In this document: one piece after another, positions 27,174-36,283 of the stretch | Layout of the letters: every line of letters starts with the position of its first letter | How positions within the stretch are numbered: the first letter of the stretch is position 1 | DNA from: Bacteroidota bacterium | Lineage (GTDB): Bacteria; Bacteroidota; Ignavibacteria; UBA10030; UBA8401 | NCBI GenBank assembly: GCA_035506275.1 | Contig: DATJPT010000017.1 | Location: 112,903-176,902, forward strand | DNA: 64,000 nucleotides | Direction of reading: 5' to 3' | Position numbers and translations under genes: made by a program | The notes under the pieces: generated by a model | Seen by the model: only the letters and a program-made list of their open reading frames with translations | What the model was told of the DNA's origin: nothing | Databases searched by the model: none

Positions 27174-27503
27174 TCAATCCTCGAATGTTTTGATGTTTTC
27201 GCGGGATGTCACGTCGGCGTACATGAGCGTAACATACTTCGCGGCGAATCCCATCAGGTCTTTGCCCGCTGCCCTCCCTGCCGGCGACGCCAGGGCTGCA
27301 TCGAGCGCATCGCGCGTGTCAAAATACATCTCACACAAGAGATACTCCGGCGTCTCGCCGATGGCAGAGCCGGTGATCTTCGCGAGTTCCATGTGGCGCA
27401 GGCCGGGGAGTTTCTTCACCAACGGAGCATGGATTTCCGCGTAATGCTTGTCGAACGAGGCAACGTCGTCCGGCTTTTTATAGAGAGCGATGAGTTTGAC
27501 CAT
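27174..27503 (-). CDS. EthD family small protein
   Basis: This 109-residue protein fits the EthD/dimeric alpha-beta barrel family: VKLIALYKKPDDVASFDKHYAEIHAPLVKKLPGL, with the usual xDxHY.E.H.PL core. A ribosome binding site AAAGGA lies 5 bases before the ATG. EthD-like proteins accompany aromatic and ether degradation genes, sometimes as isomerases or heat-stable accessory factors. It is the first gene of a unit with two crotonases and has its own promoter. Confidence 0.88.
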   Translation of the reverse strand: MVKLIALYKKPDDVASFDKHYAEIHAPLVKKLPGLRHMELAKITGSAIGETPEYLLCEMYFDTRDALDAALASPAGRAAGKDLMGFAAKYVTLMYADVTSRENIKTFED

Positions 27504-27538
27504 GGAATTCCTTTATCACTTTGGCGGGGCAATGTCGT

Positions 27539-27567
27539 AATATAGGCGAAGCATGCTGGAAAATCAA
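27539..27567 (-). promoter_or_regulatory. Promoter of the EthD/crotonase operon
   Basis: On the minus strand TTGATT (27567-27562), 17-nt spacer, TATATT (27544-27539), giving a leader of about 30 nt to the EthD ATG. It is divergent from the glnE promoter, with 15 bp between -35 boxes. Confidence 0.7.
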
Positions 27568-27582
27568 ACGCGCGGAAGCAGA

Positions 27583-27611
27583 TTGAATTTTCTCCTCCTT
27601 TTTTCTATACT
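27583..27611 (+). promoter_or_regulatory. Promoter of glnE
   Basis: TTGAAT (27583-27588), 17-nt spacer, TATACT (27606-27611). The predicted +1 is 27618, which coincides with a GTG that opens the glnE frame, so the transcript may be leaderless. Confidence 0.6.
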
Positions 27612-27617
27612 ATTGCA

Positions 27618-30560
27618 GTGTTGTTCATTCACGAATCTTCGATGGCTCCGTCCACGCTCCCCTCATCGCACACGCTCTCCGGCGATTCGCTCCGCCATAT
27701 CAAAGTCATTGAAAAAATCTTCTTCAACGCAGGGCTGGGCGAACATGCGCCGCAGTTCTTCGGCAGGCTCGAATTGCAGCTGTCCCGCTCCGCCGACGAA
27801 ACGATGGCGGCGACGAACTTTGTCCGTTTCATCGAAGCGAGTTTCAGCCAGGCTTCTATCCTTCGCGATCTCAACGAACACCCGGTGCTCCTCGAAACGC
27901 TGGTGCTCATCTTCGGCGTCTCACAGTTCTTCTCGGACATCCTCATCCGCGACCCGGAATTGTTCCGCTGGCTCACGACAACGAACATCCTTGAACTGTC
28001 CAAGACGAAAGAGGAATTTTTTGCGGAATCCCGGCAAAGCATCGATCCGTTTGAATCACATGCGCGGAAGCTCAACGCCCTTAAACGCTACCAGCGGCGG
28101 CAAATGCTCCGGATCGGAGTCCGGGATATTCTCGGCCTGGCCGACCTCGAGTCGACGACGCGCGAGCTTTCGCACCTGGCCGATGCCGTCGTTGCCCGCG
28201 TCGGCGAGCTGTGCTGGATCGATCTGAGGAATCAATACGGCGGCGAGCCGAAAACCGCATGGACGATCCTTGCCCTGGGAAAACTCGGCGGCGAAGAACT
28301 GAATTACAGCTCCGATATCGACATCATCGCCGTCTATGACACGGACGGAAAAATGGAATCGTCGTCCTTCGGCATGACCTGCGGGGAATTTTTTGTCCGC
28401 TTCATTGAACATGTCGTCGGCACTCTTTCACATCCGACGGAAGAAGGATATTTCTACCGCGTCGACATGCGCCTGCGTCCGGACGGCAAAGCGGGGGCGC
28501 TCATCCGGTCGTTCGAATCCGCGATGATGTATTATGAATCACGCGGAGAACTGTGGGAACGGCAGATGCTGATCAAGGGGCGGCATCTTACCGGGGACGA
28601 ATCGTTCGCACAAAAATTCCTCGCGGCGCTTTCGCCGTTCGTCTATCCCCGTACTTTTTTCCAAAACCCGATCGACGAAATATCCCGCATCAAGGCCAGG
28701 ATAGAAACCGACTCCGATCCCGGCAATATCAAGCTCAAACCCGGCGGGATCAGGGATATCGAATTCATCGTCCAGGCTCTCCAGCTTCTGAACGGAGGAA
28801 AAAATCCCGATCTCCGGACAGCAAATACGCTTGCAGCGATAGAACTCCTCTGCGGAGCATCGCTTCTTGCGGAACGCGAGGCTGCCCGGCTCCGCCAGGC
28901 ATATATTTTTCTGAGGACCCTCGAACACAGGCTTCAAATGCTCGCGTATACCCAAACGCACTTCCTTCCCGAAACAAAACGGGAGCGAAAAAAAATAGCC
29001 GCGCGAATGGGGCTGTCCCCGGAACGGTTCGACAAACTTCTCGAAGAACATTTTCGAAGCGTGCGTCATGTGTTCAGGGCCGTTTTTACAAAGAACGACG
29101 CCGAGCGCGGCTCGGACATCGAACACTTCCTCGCGAGCAAGCCGGATTCCGAGTTTTCACGAACATTCGCCCTGCAGTATCGCTTAAGCAGCAACGACAA
29201 GACATTGCGCATCCTCCGCAGGATGGCGTACGGAACGAACCTGCTCGGCAAAAAGGAATATCCGGAAAGGACGCGAACGCTGTTCAAAAATATTGCGGGG
29301 GCATTGCTGGAAGAGATCGGCGCGTCAGCCGCTCCCGACCAGGCGCTCGCGCACTGCGAAAAGATCTTCTCGTCGTTCCCCTCCATCGACGTCATGTACT
29401 CCTTGTGTTCCGAAAGACATTTTCGCAAATCCCTGGTGGACCTTTGTGCGAGAAGCGGGATGCTTGCAAAGCAGTTCGCTCTTTCTCCCCCCCTCGCCGA
29501 AACGATCCTTACCGGCATCGACAGCATGTTGAGCGAAGGCCCTCAGCGGCCGTCCAAAAGATCCAACCTCCATGAATGGAAGGTCCAGGAAGAATGCCGA
29601 GCGGCGGTGAACTACCTTCTCAGGGATACGAATGAATCGGCGCTGTTTCGATCTCTCTCGGAAATTGCCTCCGCTATTCTCTCTTCTTTCTATGAAGAGG
29701 AACGAAAAAAACTGAAGCTCGCGGCTGGGGTAAAATTTTGCATCCTTGGACTGGGCAAACTCGGAGCGTTTGAAATGAACTTCGGGTCGGATCTCGACCT
29801 GGCCTTCTTCTTCAAGGCGAATCGGAAATCGGATGCGGAGAAATGCGAGCGGCTTGCGGCGAAGATCATCACCCGGTGTTCTCATCCAATATCCTCCGGA
29901 AAATTGTACGACGTCGATGCACGGCTCAGACCGGAAGGAAGGAATGCTCCGCTCGCGGTCTCAGAGGCTCAGTACCTCGGCTATCTGCGGCAAAGAGCGT
30001 CGTTGTGGGAGCGCCAATCGCTGACACGCGCTCACGTGATCGCGGGGAACCATGGTTTCGCCGAAGACATCATGAGGTCCATCCGCACGTCGATCTATTC
30101 TACCTATCTCCCTGAGGGTTGGACGCGGCAGATCGCAGCGATGCGGTCAAAGACCGAGTCAAGAAGCAGGACATCCGCAGAACTTATCGACATCAAACTC
30201 GGACGGGGAGGGTTGATGGATGCAGAATTCGCGGTACAAGCCCTCCAACTTTCACGAGGGATGAACGCATTTCCCTCCACCAACATGTACGAGCTACTTG
30301 ATTTCTTTTCAAAAAGATCTCCGATGAGCGATACAATCGGCGCCTTGCAGAACAACTACTCATTGCTTCGCCGCGTGGAGACCGCGATGCGCCTCGGACT
30401 CGACGTCAACACCCATATCATTCCCGCGGACGACGAACAGCTGACGTATCTCTCTCGGCTGTTTCATTACACATCCGCAGCGGAATTCTTAGCATCTCTC
30501 CGTTCATCCATGAAAGAAACGCGCCGGTTGTTTGAATCCATTCTCGCCTCTCTCGAATGA
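27618..30560 (+). CDS. glnE: Bifunctional glutamine synthetase adenylyltransferase/deadenylase
   Basis: This 980-residue protein has two nucleotidyltransferase domains. The first carries LGKLGGEELNYSSDIDII (about residue 220), the second LGKLGAFEMNFGSDLDLAFFF (about residue 715), each with the metal-binding SDxD. Helical domains follow each. GlnE adenylylates and deadenylylates glutamine synthetase in response to nitrogen status. The start is uncertain: GTG at 27618 sits exactly at the predicted transcription start, and an ATG at 27642 is the alternative; neither has a Shine-Dalgarno. The downstream gene overlaps by 4 bp. glnA itself is not in the window. Confidence 0.93.
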   Translation: MLFIHESSMAPSTLPSSHTLSGDSLRHIKVIEKIFFNAGLGEHAPQFFGRLELQLSRSADETMAATNFVRFIEASFSQASILRDLNEHPVLLETLVLIFGVSQFFSDILIRDPELFRWLTTTNILELSKTKEEFFAESRQSIDPFESHARKLNALKRYQRRQMLRIGVRDILGLADLESTTRELSHLADAVVARVGELCWIDLRNQYGGEPKTAWTILALGKLGGEELNYSSDIDIIAVYDTDGKMESSSFGMTCGEFFVRFIEHVVGTLSHPTEEGYFYRVDMRLRPDGKAGALIRSFESAMMYYESRGELWERQMLIKGRHLTGDESFAQKFLAALSPFVYPRTFFQNPIDEISRIKARIETDSDPGNIKLKPGGIRDIEFIVQALQLLNGGKNPDLRTANTLAAIELLCGASLLAEREAARLRQAYIFLRTLEHRLQMLAYTQTHFLPETKRERKKIAARMGLSPERFDKLLEEHFRSVRHVFRAVFTKNDAERGSDIEHFLASKPDSEFSRTFALQYRLSSNDKTLRILRRMAYGTNLLGKKEYPERTRTLFKNIAGALLEEIGASAAPDQALAHCEKIFSSFPSIDVMYSLCSERHFRKSLVDLCARSGMLAKQFALSPPLAETILTGIDSMLSEGPQRPSKRSNLHEWKVQEECRAAVNYLLRDTNESALFRSLSEIASAILSSFYEEERKKLKLAAGVKFCILGLGKLGAFEMNFGSDLDLAFFFKANRKSDAEKCERLAAKIITRCSHPISSGKLYDVDARLRPEGRNAPLAVSEAQYLGYLRQRASLWERQSLTRAHVIAGNHGFAEDIMRSIRTSIYSTYLPEGWTRQIAAMRSKTESRSRTSAELIDIKLGRGGLMDAEFAVQALQLSRGMNAFPSTNMYELLDFFSKRSPMSDTIGALQNNYSLLRRVETAMRLGLDVNTHIIPADDEQLTYLSRLFHYTSAAEFLASLRSSMKETRRLFESILASLE

Positions 30561-32392
30561 CCTCACTTCTTGAACATAAGCATCGGGACCACCTTGCTGC
30601 CGGAATTCTCTGGGCGGCCGTGTTCATCGTCTATCTCCTGACCATCGCGAAAACTGTCGGTTTTATCGACAGCGGGGAACTCGCTACCGTGCCGTATATT
30701 CTCGGCATCGCGCACCCGACCGGCTATCCGTTGTGGACGCTCGTGACTCACATCTTCTCTCATCTCCCGATCGCCCAGGAAGAAATTGTCCGGTTAAATA
30801 TATTTTGTGCTCTCGCGGCTTCTTCGGCGGCTGCCATATTTTTTTACGCGATGCTCCTCCTGCTGCGGCGTGCGAAAGCGGCGAACAATGACGGAGAAGC
30901 CGTCATTCCGGCTGCATTCTCGGCCCTTGTCCTTGCATTCTCTCAAACATTCTGGGACCAGGCAACATCGATCGAGGTCTATGCTTTTCATCTGCTGCTC
31001 ATCAGCACGACATTGCTTGTATTTCTCCGCGCGGTCTTCAGTTTTGTCGATGAGCACGTTGTCGACCAGCGCAAGTGGCTCCTCTTCGGGTATGTCCTGG
31101 GGCTGAGCTTTACGAACCATCTCACGACACTTCTTCTTGCCCCGGGATTTATTTTCCTGTACTTCGCGGCGTTCGGATTTTCAAGGGAGGGGATACGGCA
31201 GCTTTTTATTCTCGCCATTCCGTTCGCTGCCGGACTTTCTGTTTATATTTATTTTCCCGTCAGAGCGGTGCAGCAGCCGGTGCTGGACTGGGGATATCCC
31301 GCAACCCTTGAACGGATCCTGTGGCATGTCTCCGGTAAACAATACCAGGTGTGGATGTTTTCTTCGACAGCCGTAGCGGCAAAACAATGGAATCATTTTC
31401 TCAGCTCCGCCCCGGTTCAATTCTATTATCTCCCGCTCCTCTTTTCGCTTTTCGGTGCAATACGGCTGCTGATTCAGGAACGGCGCATCTTTGCGTTCAT
31501 CCTCCTTCTTTTCGGCGGATGCATCGCATACACCGTCAACTACGATATCCACGATATTGACTCGTACTTTCTTCTTGCGTACACGGCATTGGCGATGTTC
31601 GCAGGATTCGGAGCCCGTGAAGCATGGCTCCTCTTAAAAAAGAGGGGCGGGAAGGCTGTTTTCGCAGTCATTCTTCTCATCATCGCCGCTGCGGAGCTGG
31701 GCGCAAATTGGAACGATGTCGATGCGAGCAGCGACGACCTTGTACGGGATTATACCTCAACGATCCTTTCAAACCTTAAACCGCACGCGATCATTCTTTC
31801 TTACCAATGGGATTATTTCGTCTCTGCATCATACTATTTCCAATACGTCAAACACGAGCACACCGATGTTACGGTTATCGACAAAGAACTGCTGCGCCGT
31901 TCATGGTATGCCATGCAGATGGAAAAAGACCATCCCATTTTATACGAAAAATCGAGATCGGAGATCGGAGGGTTCCTTAGAGCAGTGTATAGGTTTGAGC
32001 ACGATGAGCCGTACGACCCTGCGGTGATCGAGGCCAGCTACAACAGAATGATCGACAGCTTCGTCGACCACAATATCGACAGCGTGCCTGTGTATGTTAC
32101 CAGCGAGATCGAACCCCATCTCGCATCGCACTTTCGACGCGTCCCCGAAGGCCTGGCCTTCCGGCTTTACCGGGACTCAGCGTATCACCCGGTTGAATTC
32201 CCGGTGATCTTCCATCATCCATCGCGTAAAAAAGACGTGTACACTCAGCAGATCCAACTGATGTACGTCAAAATGCTGATGCAGAGAGCGATGTACGAAG
32301 AAGCGTTCCATAAGAACGACGTTGCGCAGCAGTATGCGAAGAAGGCGTATGAAATTAAGGCCACCATCGCCGTTGGAAATACCCCTGAATGA
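30557..32392 (+). CDS. DUF2723 polytopic membrane protein (putative protein O-glycosyltransferase fold)
   Basis: This 611-residue protein has about ten hydrophobic segments in residues 10-400 followed by a soluble C-terminal region. The N-terminal signature FIDSGELATVPYILGIAHPTGYPLWTL is diagnostic of DUF2723, a GT-C-like family common in Bacteroidota and related phyla. The D/E in the first loop (DSGE) fits the catalytic acidic residue of GT-C transferases. It is likely to use a lipid-linked sugar at the inner membrane. It overlaps glnE by ATGA; the functional link to nitrogen control is unclear. Confidence 0.88.
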   Translation: MTSLLEHKHRDHLAAGILWAAVFIVYLLTIAKTVGFIDSGELATVPYILGIAHPTGYPLWTLVTHIFSHLPIAQEEIVRLNIFCALAASSAAAIFFYAMLLLLRRAKAANNDGEAVIPAAFSALVLAFSQTFWDQATSIEVYAFHLLLISTTLLVFLRAVFSFVDEHVVDQRKWLLFGYVLGLSFTNHLTTLLLAPGFIFLYFAAFGFSREGIRQLFILAIPFAAGLSVYIYFPVRAVQQPVLDWGYPATLERILWHVSGKQYQVWMFSSTAVAAKQWNHFLSSAPVQFYYLPLLFSLFGAIRLLIQERRIFAFILLLFGGCIAYTVNYDIHDIDSYFLLAYTALAMFAGFGAREAWLLLKKRGGKAVFAVILLIIAAAELGANWNDVDASSDDLVRDYTSTILSNLKPHAIILSYQWDYFVSASYYFQYVKHEHTDVTVIDKELLRRSWYAMQMEKDHPILYEKSRSEIGGFLRAVYRFEHDEPYDPAVIEASYNRMIDSFVDHNIDSVPVYVTSEIEPHLASHFRRVPEGLAFRLYRDSAYHPVEFPVIFHHPSRKKDVYTQQIQLMYVKMLMQRAMYEEAFHKNDVAQQYAKKAYEIKATIAVGNTPE

Positions 32393-32414
32393 CCCTCCGA
32401 GCCGCTGCTGAATC

Positions 32415-33731
32415 TTAGAACGAATACCCGGTCTCTCCGTGCTGACTCAAATCCAGCCCTTCCATTTCCTCAACGTCCTTTACCCGGACACCCATCGTGG
32501 CATCAAGCACCTTCAAGATGATCCACGTTACGACAAATGAATAGACAAGCGCCGCTCCGACGCTCACGGCTTGCGTCCCGATGAGCGCGGCATTGCCGAA
32601 AAATAATCCGTCGCTTCCCGCCGCATTGATCGCTTTGGAAGCAAACAATCCGGTCGCGAGAGCCCCCAGCGTTCCTCCGACGCCGTGCACTCCGACCGCA
32701 TCGAGCGAATCATCGTACCCGAGCCTTGTCTTCATGCCGACGGCGTAGTAACAGACCATTCCGGCGAGGATTCCTATGGCGAGCGCAGACATCGGACCGA
32801 CGAATCCTGACGCCGGCGTTATCGCAACGAGGCCGGCAACGGCTCCCGACGCCGCGCCGAGAACGGTCGGCTTGCCGCGATGCCACCATTCCACAAATGT
32901 CCACGAAAGCGTTGCAGCAGCGGCGGCAAGGTGCGTGGCAATGAACGCAGAAGCTGCAAGAGCGCCGGAACCAAGGGCGCTCCCGCCGTTGAATCCGAAC
33001 CATCCGAACCAAAGAAGAGCTGCGCCGAGAAGGGTCAACGTCAAATTGTGCGGCGGCATCAGCTCGCCGGAATGCCCGCGCCGCTTCCCGATGATCATCG
33101 CAGCAACGAGCGCCGAAACACCGGAACTGATGTGGACCACAAGTCCGCCGGCGAAATCGAGAGCCCCAAGGTTGTGGATCCATCCCCCCGTTCCCCATAC
33201 CCAATGGGCAATCGGCGCATAGACAAAGGTGGACCAGAGGATAAGAAATACGAGATACGTTTTGAACCTGAACCGTTCAGCGAACGCGCCGGTGATGAGC
33301 GCAGGAGTGATGACCGCAAACATCATCTGGAACACCATGAACAATTGATGCGGCACCGTCGCGGCGTAGTCGGGATTCGGCTCAAGTCCCACTCCCCGCA
33401 GACATGCCCATTGAAGTCCGCCGATGACATGGCCGATATCCGGGCTGAACGCCAGGCTGTATCCGAACAAAACCCACTGCACCGATACAACCCCGAGCGC
33501 AATAAAGCTTTGCATGACGGTGCCGAGAACATTCTTTCGTCTCACCATGCCGCCGTAAAAAAGAGCAAGGCCCGGCGTCATCAGCATGACAAGCGCTGTC
33601 GAGACGAGCATCCACGCCGTGTCGCCGGCATCAATTTTAGGGATGGGGGGAGCTTGTTGATTTTGGGCAGGGACCGAAGCCGGGAGCAGGAAAAGCAGCA
33701 GAAGCAGCGTCACCACGGAAAAACGTCTCAT
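32415..33731 (-). CDS. amt: Ammonium transporter Amt
   Basis: This 438-residue protein starts at the ATG at 33731 behind GGTGAGG; an upstream in-frame start at 33788 is unlikely. A signal-peptide-like segment (LLLLLFLLPASVPAQ) is followed by 11 helices. Both pore histidines are visible, in DFAGGLVVHISSG and DAVGVHGVGG, with the phenylalanine gate region and the cytoplasmic tail DVEEMEGLDLSQHGETGY expected for PII/GlnK-gated channels. No glnK gene is adjacent. Convergence with the glnE-DUF2723 pair groups two nitrogen-control functions here. Confidence 0.96.
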   Translation of the reverse strand: MRRFSVVTLLLLLFLLPASVPAQNQQAPPIPKIDAGDTAWMLVSTALVMLMTPGLALFYGGMVRRKNVLGTVMQSFIALGVVSVQWVLFGYSLAFSPDIGHVIGGLQWACLRGVGLEPNPDYAATVPHQLFMVFQMMFAVITPALITGAFAERFRFKTYLVFLILWSTFVYAPIAHWVWGTGGWIHNLGALDFAGGLVVHISSGVSALVAAMIIGKRRGHSGELMPPHNLTLTLLGAALLWFGWFGFNGGSALGSGALAASAFIATHLAAAAATLSWTFVEWWHRGKPTVLGAASGAVAGLVAITPASGFVGPMSALAIGILAGMVCYYAVGMKTRLGYDDSLDAVGVHGVGGTLGALATGLFASKAINAAGSDGLFFGNAALIGTQAVSVGAALVYSFVVTWIILKVLDATMGVRVKDVEEMEGLDLSQHGETGYSF

Positions 33732-34123
33732 CGCAAACCTCACCTTGTTCGTTGGAAAAATGCTGTGCACATTGTCCCACTTCCACAATGCGAGCTCTGC
33801 GTCGTTCTCTTATTGCATTCGCCCCCTCGACGCGACCGATCAACTCCCTCTCATCTGCAACATTCACATCGCACCACCGGCAATGCTGCCGATGCTCATA
33901 AGCGCTCTCACCATGCGGAATCTACGCATGTGCACACGCGGTCAAAAAAGAAAAGCAACCTAGTTAAGAAAAATGCCATTCAAAGATAAGAATTTTAGGA
34001 ATTATGTCAAACAAACTTAACTAATTAACTTTCGGGTGCCTGCCATCTTTCACTTGTCTTTCGGCGGGGGTTTCCCTATTTTCAATTCGTTGTTTCACGT
34101 ACCGGCCCTCATTGCATTTGCGC
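33732..34123. other. Divergent intergenic region between amt and the dNTPase gene
   Basis: No gene is seen in these 392 bp. On the minus strand TTGACA (34010-34005), a 16-nt spacer and TATCTT (33988-33983) is the best amt promoter, and would leave an unusually long leader of about 250 nt. On the plus strand TTGTCT (34054-34059), 17-nt spacer and TATTTT (34077-34082) faces the dNTPase gene. No known riboswitch or sigma-54 site was recognised. Confidence 0.5.
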
Positions 34124-35389
34124 ATGGAAAACAGGTTTTACAACGATTTCGACACGCTCTGCCTCACGAAGCGGCGGACGCCGGATTATCGATCGCCGTT
34201 CGAAACGGACCGGGACAGGATCATCCACACTTCCGCATTCCGGCGGCTGCAGGCGAAAACACAGGTCTTCCTTTCCGGCGAATACGATTTCTACAGGACC
34301 CGCCTGACGCACTCGCTCGAGGTGGCGCAGATCGGACGTTCGATCTGCAAGTTCCTCCGGCACAACAGCCCGCTCCTTTCCCCGGAATTCACGATCGATT
34401 CGAACCTCGTCGAAGCCATCTGCCTCTCGCACGACCTCGGGCATCCTCCGTTCGGACATTCCGGTGAACGAACGTTGAACGAGTTGATGAAGCCGTACGG
34501 CGGCTTCGAAGGGAACGCACAGACACTGCGCTTGATCACTGAAACGATCTATTCCTCCGGCGGCACCCGCCAGGGAATGAATCCGACACGGGCATTCCTC
34601 GACGGCATCCTGAAATACAAAGTCCCTAATGGAGAGTTTGAAAACCCGGAGAACCATTTTATTTACGACGAGCAGCGGAATTTTGTCGAATTCGTTTTCG
34701 ACGGAACACTGGCCGCCGGGGATTTCCCTGACCGTAAAATGCTGAACTCCTTCAGAAGCATCGAATGCCAGATCATGGACTGGTCGGACGATGCGGCTTA
34801 TTCGCTCAACGACCTCGCGGATGGGATCCATTCCGGCATCATCAATAAAGAGAAGATCGAACAATGGGGATCGGAACGAACGTTGTCGGCTGTTCAAAGC
34901 CGTTCGCTCGAGCAGATTCTCGCTGCTATCACCGCAAAGAAGCTGGAAAAGACCGTCGCCGGGAAGATCGGGGAGTTTATTCAGGCGTGCAGTTTGAGCG
35001 AGTGGAAAAACTTTATGAGCGGGAAAACGAACAGGTACCGTTTTCAACTGCGTATCGACAGTGCCGTCCTTCAGGAAGCCGAGCTCTATAAAAGAATATC
35101 GGTCGACCTCGTCTTCCGATCGCCGCAGCTTCACCAGCTCGAGCACAAAGGGGGATACATCCTGAAGAAGATCTTCACCGCATTCCAGGAGAACTATCTG
35201 CAAAAGGCCAATTCGAAGACCAACCTACTGCCGCACGACACCGAGCAGCGTGTGCGCGCTGCAGCGGCGCCGGGCGAGCGGATGCGCTTGTTGTGCGACC
35301 ACATTGCCGGAATGACCGACGGTTTCGCGGTCCGGACGTACAAGCGGCTGTTCGACGCCGAATTCGGATCGCTGGCGGACCTGGTCTGA
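34124..35389 (+). CDS. dgt: dGTPase-like deoxynucleoside triphosphate triphosphohydrolase
   Basis: This 421-residue HD-domain enzyme has the metal motifs RLTHSLEVAQIGR (H...) and AICLSHDLGHPPFGHSGE (HD), and the N-terminal DRDRIIHTSAFRRLQAKTQVF typical of bacterial dNTPases. It hydrolyses dNTP to nucleoside and tripolyphosphate and balances nucleotide pools. I chose the ATG at 34124; a TTG at 34112 is also in frame. Length is in the range of the shorter dGTPase subgroup. Confidence 0.92.
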   Translation: MENRFYNDFDTLCLTKRRTPDYRSPFETDRDRIIHTSAFRRLQAKTQVFLSGEYDFYRTRLTHSLEVAQIGRSICKFLRHNSPLLSPEFTIDSNLVEAICLSHDLGHPPFGHSGERTLNELMKPYGGFEGNAQTLRLITETIYSSGGTRQGMNPTRAFLDGILKYKVPNGEFENPENHFIYDEQRNFVEFVFDGTLAAGDFPDRKMLNSFRSIECQIMDWSDDAAYSLNDLADGIHSGIINKEKIEQWGSERTLSAVQSRSLEQILAAITAKKLEKTVAGKIGEFIQACSLSEWKNFMSGKTNRYRFQLRIDSAVLQEAELYKRISVDLVFRSPQLHQLEHKGGYILKKIFTAFQENYLQKANSKTNLLPHDTEQRVRAAAAPGERMRLLCDHIAGMTDGFAVRTYKRLFDAEFGSLADLV

Positions 35390-35393
35390 TTCC

Positions 35394-35645
35394 TTAGTGC
35401 GATGCCTTCAGCATTTCAGGGGTGAACTTGTTCAGCTTCACGACCCTTGCTTCTTTCCGGCTCATCGACGGAACGACCATTCTCGCCTGTGCTTCGTTCT
35501 CGGCCTCGATAATGGTAAAGCCTGTGTGGTTTCCCGAAGAACATCCCCATTCGAAGTGCGTCAGGTATCCCAGGGCCTCTACCTGCTTCACCACATGGTA
35601 ACAATCGTCTTTGGTATGGGGGGATTCCACCAAATATCTGTCCAT
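35394..35645 (-). CDS. Small conserved protein of unknown function
   Basis: This 83-residue cytoplasmic protein has no signal or membrane segment. It contains histidines and cysteines in TKDDCYHVVKQVEALGYLTHFEWGCSSGNHTGF, followed by EAENEAQARMVVP, a pattern reminiscent of small alpha-beta-barrel proteins such as DUF4242 or DUF3303. That relation is only a guess. It converges with the dNTPase gene, 4 bp apart, and follows the cytochrome pair on the minus strand with a 26-bp gap, so it may be cotranscribed with them. Confidence 0.7.
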   Translation of the reverse strand: MDRYLVESPHTKDDCYHVVKQVEALGYLTHFEWGCSSGNHTGFTIIEAENEAQARMVVPSMSRKEARVVKLNKFTPEMLKASH

Positions 35646-35671
35646 GAGAATTTCCTTTCCTGCTGGAAAAA

Positions 35672-36283
35672 TTATTTCGCCGCTCCTTGGTCGGCATAGT
35701 CATACGGATAAAACAGATACAACGCGTCGGAGCTGTTTGGGGACCATTCCGGCACCTTGTGTCTCACCGGCTTGACATGGCGAAGGTAGACGACGAGGGC
35801 ATGGCGGTCCTCTTCGTTCATATTTGAGAAGCCCGGCCACGGCATGACCGTCGTTTGGAAATATCTTCCGTCATGAAAAATGCCGCTGCGCAGGACACGC
35901 TTGACATCCTCATCCGACCTGTTCGCAAGGCCTGTCTCCGGGTCCGGCGTCAGGTTGCGCGAGTATGAAGTGCCGGCGTGGTTCAACTCAAACTTCGCCC
36001 CGCCGGCAAGAAATTCACTCCAGTTCGGCCCCTGGTCCCCCTGCGGCGTATGGCAGTCGCTGCAGTCGGAATATGACATGATATATTTTCCCCGTTCGGC
36101 GATCACTCGTTCGGCGGGATCGCTGATGTTTTCAAGGGATGAGGCGACCGCTTCGGCGTGGGGACCTGAAAACGCTTCCCGCGGCAGAAGATCGAACGGA
36201 GGAATGAGATACAGGAACGCGAGAAACCCTATCACGATCAAACACGCGGCGACAATACCGATCCATTTCAATATCTTCTTCAT
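35672..36283 (-). CDS. Membrane-anchored monohaem cytochrome c
   Basis: This 203-residue protein has an N-terminal membrane anchor (WIGIVAACLIVIGFLAFLYLIPP) and a single haem motif CSDCH near residue 76; TVMPWPGF supplies the likely axial Met. The domain resembles the cytochrome subunits of periplasmic alcohol and gluconate dehydrogenases. Its ATG overlaps by 4 bp the stop of the tri-haem gene upstream, so both are translated together. It is probably periplasmic electron transfer; the partner is unknown. Confidence 0.88.
   Translation of the reverse strand: MKKILKWIGIVAACLIVIGFLAFLYLIPPFDLLPREAFSGPHAEAVASSLENISDPAERVIAERGKYIMSYSDCSDCHTPQGDQGPNWSEFLAGGAKFELNHAGTSYSRNLTPDPETGLANRSDEDVKRVLRSGIFHDGRYFQTTVMPWPGFSNMNEEDRHALVVYLRHVKPVRHKVPEWSPNSSDALYLFYPYDYADQGAAK

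Noticed and set aside
33750..33790. Sigma-54 promoter upstream of amt
   Set aside because: A GG...GC pair is visible in TGGGACAATGTGCA but the spacing does not fit the -24/-12 rule.
32880..33989. 369-codon plus-strand frame opposite amt
   Set aside because: Composition is charged and Arg/His-rich with no domain, while the minus strand encodes a full Amt.
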